Assembly: GCA_963746175.1 (NCBI GenBank)
Contig: CAVVAH010000001.1
Location: 310,001-374,000 of the forward strand
Direction of reading: 5' to 3'
DNA length: 64,000 nucleotides
Source: CAVVAH01 sp963746175
Lineage (GTDB): Bacteria; Actinomycetota; Actinomycetes; JACCUZ01
The translations under genes were made by a program, and so were the position numbers. The first letter of the stretch is position 1. The number at the start of each line of letters is the position of its first letter. A model generated the notes under the pieces. That model did not search any database, was not told the origin of the DNA, and saw only the letters and a list, made by a program, of their open reading frames with translations. Positions 61,468 to 64,000 of the stretch are shown here, one piece after another.

Positions 61468-62235
61468 TCAGATGGCGCGCATCATCCCGCCGTCGACCGG
61501 CACCATCGCGCCCGTGAGGAACGACGCGGCGGGCGACAGCACGAACGCGGCCACCCGGCCGAACTCCTCGGGGGTGCCGTAGCGACGCAGCGGGATCCGC
61601 GCCTCCCAGGACTCGCGTGTCCTGCGGCCCTTCGGGCCCTCGCCGTCGAGCTCACGGATCCGGTCGGTCTCGATCCGGCCGGGCATCAGGCCGTTGACCC
61701 GGATCCCGCGCGGCCCCAGCTCGTCGGCCATGGTCTTGGCGAGCATGCCCAGGCCGGGGCGGAGGCCGTTGGACGCCGCCAGCCCCTCGATCGGCGCCTT
61801 CACCGAGGTCGACAGGACGAACGCGATCGAGCTGTCCTGGCCGTCGACGACACTGGTCGCCACGGCGCGCGCGATGCGCAGGGCGCCGAGGAAGACCGAC
61901 TCGAAGCTGGTCCGCCAGGCCTCGTCGTCCAGCGAGAGCGTCTCGCCCGCGGCCGGGCCACCCACGCTGACCAGGGCACCGTCCATCCGGCCGAAGCGCC
62001 CGACGGCGGCTCCCGCGAGACGAGCGCCGAGACCGGCGTCGGACAGGTCGCCGGGGACGGCGATCACCCGGTCGCCGGCGTCGAGGCCGGCAGCAGCCGC
62101 CTGCAGGGACGCCTCGTCGCGTGCGCAGAGCACCACGCGGGCGCCGTCGTCCACCAGGGCCCGCGCGGTGGCGAGCCCGAGGCCGCGGCTCGCGCCGGTG
62201 ACCAGGTAGACACGGTCGGTGAGTCCGAGATCCAT
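61468..62235 (-). CDS. Short-chain dehydrogenase/reductase, atypical catalytic site
   Basis: 255 residues. The cofactor loop VYLVTGASRGLGLATARALVDDGARVVLCAR and the NNAG-equivalent ALVSVGGPAAG are in place, as is RVNGLMPGRIETDR. The usual Y-x3-K catalytic pair is missing: where it should be, STSVKAPIEGLAASNGLRPGLGMLAK has Asn and Arg in the S-N-x2-R pattern of a recognised SDR subgroup. Substrate unknown. ATG 62235 chosen; an upstream ATG near 62271 would add twelve residues. Convergent with the AlkZ-like gene. Confidence 0.85.
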   Translation of the reverse strand: MDLGLTDRVYLVTGASRGLGLATARALVDDGARVVLCARDEASLQAAAAGLDAGDRVIAVPGDLSDAGLGARLAGAAVGRFGRMDGALVSVGGPAAGETLSLDDEAWRTSFESVFLGALRIARAVATSVVDGQDSSIAFVLSTSVKAPIEGLAASNGLRPGLGMLAKTMADELGPRGIRVNGLMPGRIETDRIRELDGEGPKGRRTRESWEARIPLRRYGTPEEFGRVAAFVLSPAASFLTGAMVPVDGGMMRAI

Positions 62236-62361
62236 GGCCGCATCCTGCCCGGTCGGTTCGCCGGCCATGCGGTCGGGTGCCGGGTAGTCGCGGGGGCCGT
62301 ACGGCGGTGGCCCGTGCGGCCGGGGTCGCCCGGTCACGGCCGGTGCTGCCGCCCCTGACCG

Positions 62362-62520
62362 TCAGTCGCGCGACTCGGCCTCGGCGAGCCGCGCCTGCAG
62401 CCGGGCGCGTACCTCGTCCGGCGTGTACGCCTGCCGCTGACGCTGGGCGCGCGTCACCACCGCACCGGTCGCCGCGACACCGACGAGCCCGGCGAGGCCG
62501 AGCACCTTCCACCACCGCAC
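62362..62520 (-). CDS. 52-residue single-pass membrane protein
   Basis: GTG 62520 to TGA 62362-62364. It begins VRWWKVLGLAGLVGVAATGAV (one membrane helix), continues RAQRQRQAYTPDEVRARLQA (basic, cytosolic, YTPDEVRARL being a motif I recall from many actinobacterial small proteins) and ends AEAESRD. Composition and codon use look coding. TAGCCT lies six bases before the GTG, so the transcript is probably leaderless. Function unknown. Its promoter overlaps that of the divergent gene at 62539. Confidence 0.75.
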   Translation of the reverse strand: MRWWKVLGLAGLVGVAATGAVVTRAQRQRQAYTPDEVRARLQARLAEAESRD

Positions 62521-62538
62521 CTGCCTAGGCTACGCACC
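62521..62538. promoter_or_regulatory. Overlapping divergent leaderless promoters in an 18-bp gap
   Basis: The gap between two divergent GTG starts holds CCTAGGCTACG. Read rightward TAGGCT sits seven bases before GTG 62539; read leftward TAGCCT sits six bases before GTG 62520. The two -10 elements share bases, so the promoters should exclude each other. Confidence 0.5.
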
Positions 62539-63192
62539 GTGCCAGCGACGGGTCTGCCGCTCGACGAGGCGGTCGAGCAGACGCGGACCGGCGACCTCTG
62601 GCTGTTCCGCGGCCGGGGCGCCGCCGACCGGGCCATCCAGGTGACGACCAACAGCCCGGTCAACCACGTCGGCATGGCCGTCGTCCTCGACGACCTGCCG
62701 CCCCTGATGTGGCACGCCGAGCTCGGGCGGTCGCTGCCGGACGTGTGGACCGGCAACCACCAGCGCGGTGTCCAGCTCCACGACCTCGGCGACGCCGTCC
62801 GGCAGTGGGCGCACCGCTACGGGCAGCGGGTTTGGCTGCGCCAGCTCGACGAGCCGGTCACGACCGCGATGGAGGACGCCCTGCTGCGGACCATCGCCCG
62901 CCTCGACGGCACACCTTTCCCGTCCACGGCAGGGTTGGCCGGGCGCTGGCTGGTCGGGCGGCTGCCGAACGTCGGCCGGCTCGGCGGAGCCCCGCGCGAG
63001 GTCGCCATGGAGACGGCGTACTGCGCCGAGGTGGTGGCGCTCACCTACGAGGCGATGGGGCTGCTCCCCGCGGGCCGGCGAGCCGGCTGGTACGACCCGG
63101 GCAGCTTCTGGAGCGGTGACGACCTGCTGCTGGCGACCGGTGCCCGGCTCGGCGGCGAGATCGCCGTCGACGTCCCGCCGCCGCCGACGTGA
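62539..63192 (+). CDS. Permuted NlpC/P60 (YiiX-like) papain-fold protein
   Basis: 217 residues. TGDLWLFRGRGAADRAIQVTTNSPVNHVGMAVVLDD at the N-terminus holds the catalytic His (NHVGM), and METAYCAEVVALTYEAMGLLP near 155 holds the Cys, the permuted order of YiiX/YaeF-type amidases. Acts perhaps on peptides or lipids; substrate unknown, and no signal peptide is seen. GTG 62539, probably leaderless. Its TGA overlaps the LD-carboxypeptidase GTG. Confidence 0.72.
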   Translation: MPATGLPLDEAVEQTRTGDLWLFRGRGAADRAIQVTTNSPVNHVGMAVVLDDLPPLMWHAELGRSLPDVWTGNHQRGVQLHDLGDAVRQWAHRYGQRVWLRQLDEPVTTAMEDALLRTIARLDGTPFPSTAGLAGRWLVGRLPNVGRLGGAPREVAMETAYCAEVVALTYEAMGLLPAGRRAGWYDPGSFWSGDDLLLATGARLGGEIAVDVPPPPT

Positions 63193-64000
63193 CCCGCCCG
63201 GCGCCGCTGACCAGACCGCGACGGCTGTCCCGCGGCGACCGGGTGGCGGTGGTCGCGACGAGCGGGCCGCTGGTGCCGGAGCGGCTGGGGCGCGGCGTCC
63301 GGACTCTCGAGTCGTGGGGGCTGGAGGTGTCCGTGGGAGAGCACGCCCTCGAGGTACGGCGGCACCTCGCGGGCACCGACGAGCAGCGGGCCGCCGACCT
63401 GCAGGCCGCCTGGTGCGACCCCGCGGTGCGAGCCGTGGTCTGCGGCCGTGGCGGCTCCGGTGCGGCCCGCGTGGTGGACCTGCTCGACTGGGCCGCGATG
63501 CGGGCCGCCGGGCCGCGGGTGCTCGTCGGCTTCAGCGACGTCACCGTCCTGCACCAGGCGGTCGCGCGGCGGCTCGGCCTGGTCTCGCTGATGGGGCCGA
63601 TGGCCGCCACCGAGGTGTTCGCCGGGGACCACCCCGACGCTGCGAGCGTCGAGGGCCTCCGGGCAGCACTGATGGACCCGCAGTCGGCTCGCACGCTGGC
63701 CGCCGGCACCCTGCGCGCGGCCGTCGGGAGGTGCGGCCCGCGGTCCGCTGGTCGGCGGCACCCTCTCGCTGCTCGCGCAGTCGGCCGGGACGGCCGACCA
63801 GCAGCCGGCCACCGGTGCGATCGCCGTGCTCGAGGACGTCGGCGAGCCGACGTACCGGCTGGACGCGCTGGTCACCCAGCTGCTCCGGACCGGCTGGTTC
63901 GCCGGCGTGGCGGGGGTCGTGCTGGGCACCTTCGAGGGCTGCGGACCGGACGCGGAGGAGGTGGTCGCCGAGCGGCTCGGCGCCCTCGGGGTGCCCCTGG
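63189..64000 (+). pseudogene. LD-carboxypeptidase (LdcA/MccF family), one frameshift, cut by window edge
   Basis: GTG 63189 overlaps the previous stop. RLSRGDRVAVVATSGPLVPERLGRGVRTLESWGLEV starts the S66 peptidase fold; VVCGRGGSGAARVVDLLDW and LVGFSDVTVLHQAVARRLG follow, with Ser of GFSD as the nucleophile. Near 63725 a one-base change moves the frame: the continuation GPLVGGTLSLLAQSAGTAD...AVLEDVGEPTYRLDALVTQLLRTGWFAGVAGVVLGTF contains the Glu-bearing LEDVGE. The C-terminal His part lies beyond the window. Would trim peptidoglycan tetrapeptides or detoxify peptide-nucleotides. The break may be a sequencing error. Confidence 0.75.

Overview
The window is high-GC actinobacterial DNA. GTG starts and ATGA/GTGA stop-start overlaps are frequent. 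Several genes have a TANNNT -10 element 6-8 nt before the start codon, which suggests leaderless transcripts. Gene order from 27.7 to 56.3 kb follows the block I recall from Mycobacterium tuberculosis (pgl-opcA-zwf-tal-tkt, ctaB, ctaA plus an ABC pair, sufR-B-D-C-S-U-T, echA12/fadE-like genes, an ABC-F protein and a short HTH protein). The genus cannot be fixed from the sequence alone; a soil or marine member of the Nocardioidaceae or a relative is my guess.

0-10.8 kb: a PP2C phosphatase, then a minus-strand trio homologous to AllG/FdrA(AllF)/AllH (oxamate carbamoyltransferase subunits). Diverging from it is a uracil/xanthine-type NCS2 permease gene carrying many single-base indels, followed by a molybdenum hydroxylase operon (FAD, 2Fe-2S and molybdopterin subunits plus a CoxG-like protein). 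With the HyuA/HyuB pair at 18.8-22.7 kb this looks like purine- or hydantoin-type nitrogen catabolism. 10.9-27.7 kb: a membrane GGDEF-EAL protein, trmB, a MmcQ-like protein, a PfkB kinase and a frameshifted ADP-ribosylglycohydrolase, a nitrilase, an ECF sigma/anti-sigma pair, hyuAB, a secreted protein, an SRPBCC/MerB-like/methyltransferase operon, a Lys-rich membrane protein, an AlkX-type DNA glycosylase and an FMN-binding protein.

27.7-36.3 kb: one minus-strand operon for the pentose phosphate pathway (tkt-tal-pgi-zwf-opcA-pgl). It supplies NADPH and pentoses; OpcA carries an unusual histone-H1-like tail. 36.5-44.3 kb: haem O/haem A synthesis (ctaB, ctaA), an ABC-2 exporter, an AAC(3)-family protein, a two-component system and a divergent secreted protein. 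44.4-51.0 kb: the complete actinobacterial SUF Fe-S assembly operon under its own Fe-S-sensing repressor SufR. 51.3-64 kb: a zinc metallopeptidase, ABC-F ATPase, HTH protein, beta-oxidation pair, ABC exporter with a palindromic operator, trypsin-like protease, APH-type kinase, frameshifted AlkZ-like glycosylase, an SDR, a 52-residue membrane protein, a permuted NlpC/P60-like protein and the start of an LD-carboxypeptidase.

The structures that ordinary gene calling would miss are two dispersed palindromic repeat families. One fills the entire spacer at three operon junctions (7106, 29740, 46551). The other is a ~73-bp palindrome at two convergent gene ends (17393, 51065). There are also palindromic operators and two short leader ORFs upstream of ABC genes. 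At least six genes carry single-base frameshifts, so part of the apparent gene decay may be consensus error.
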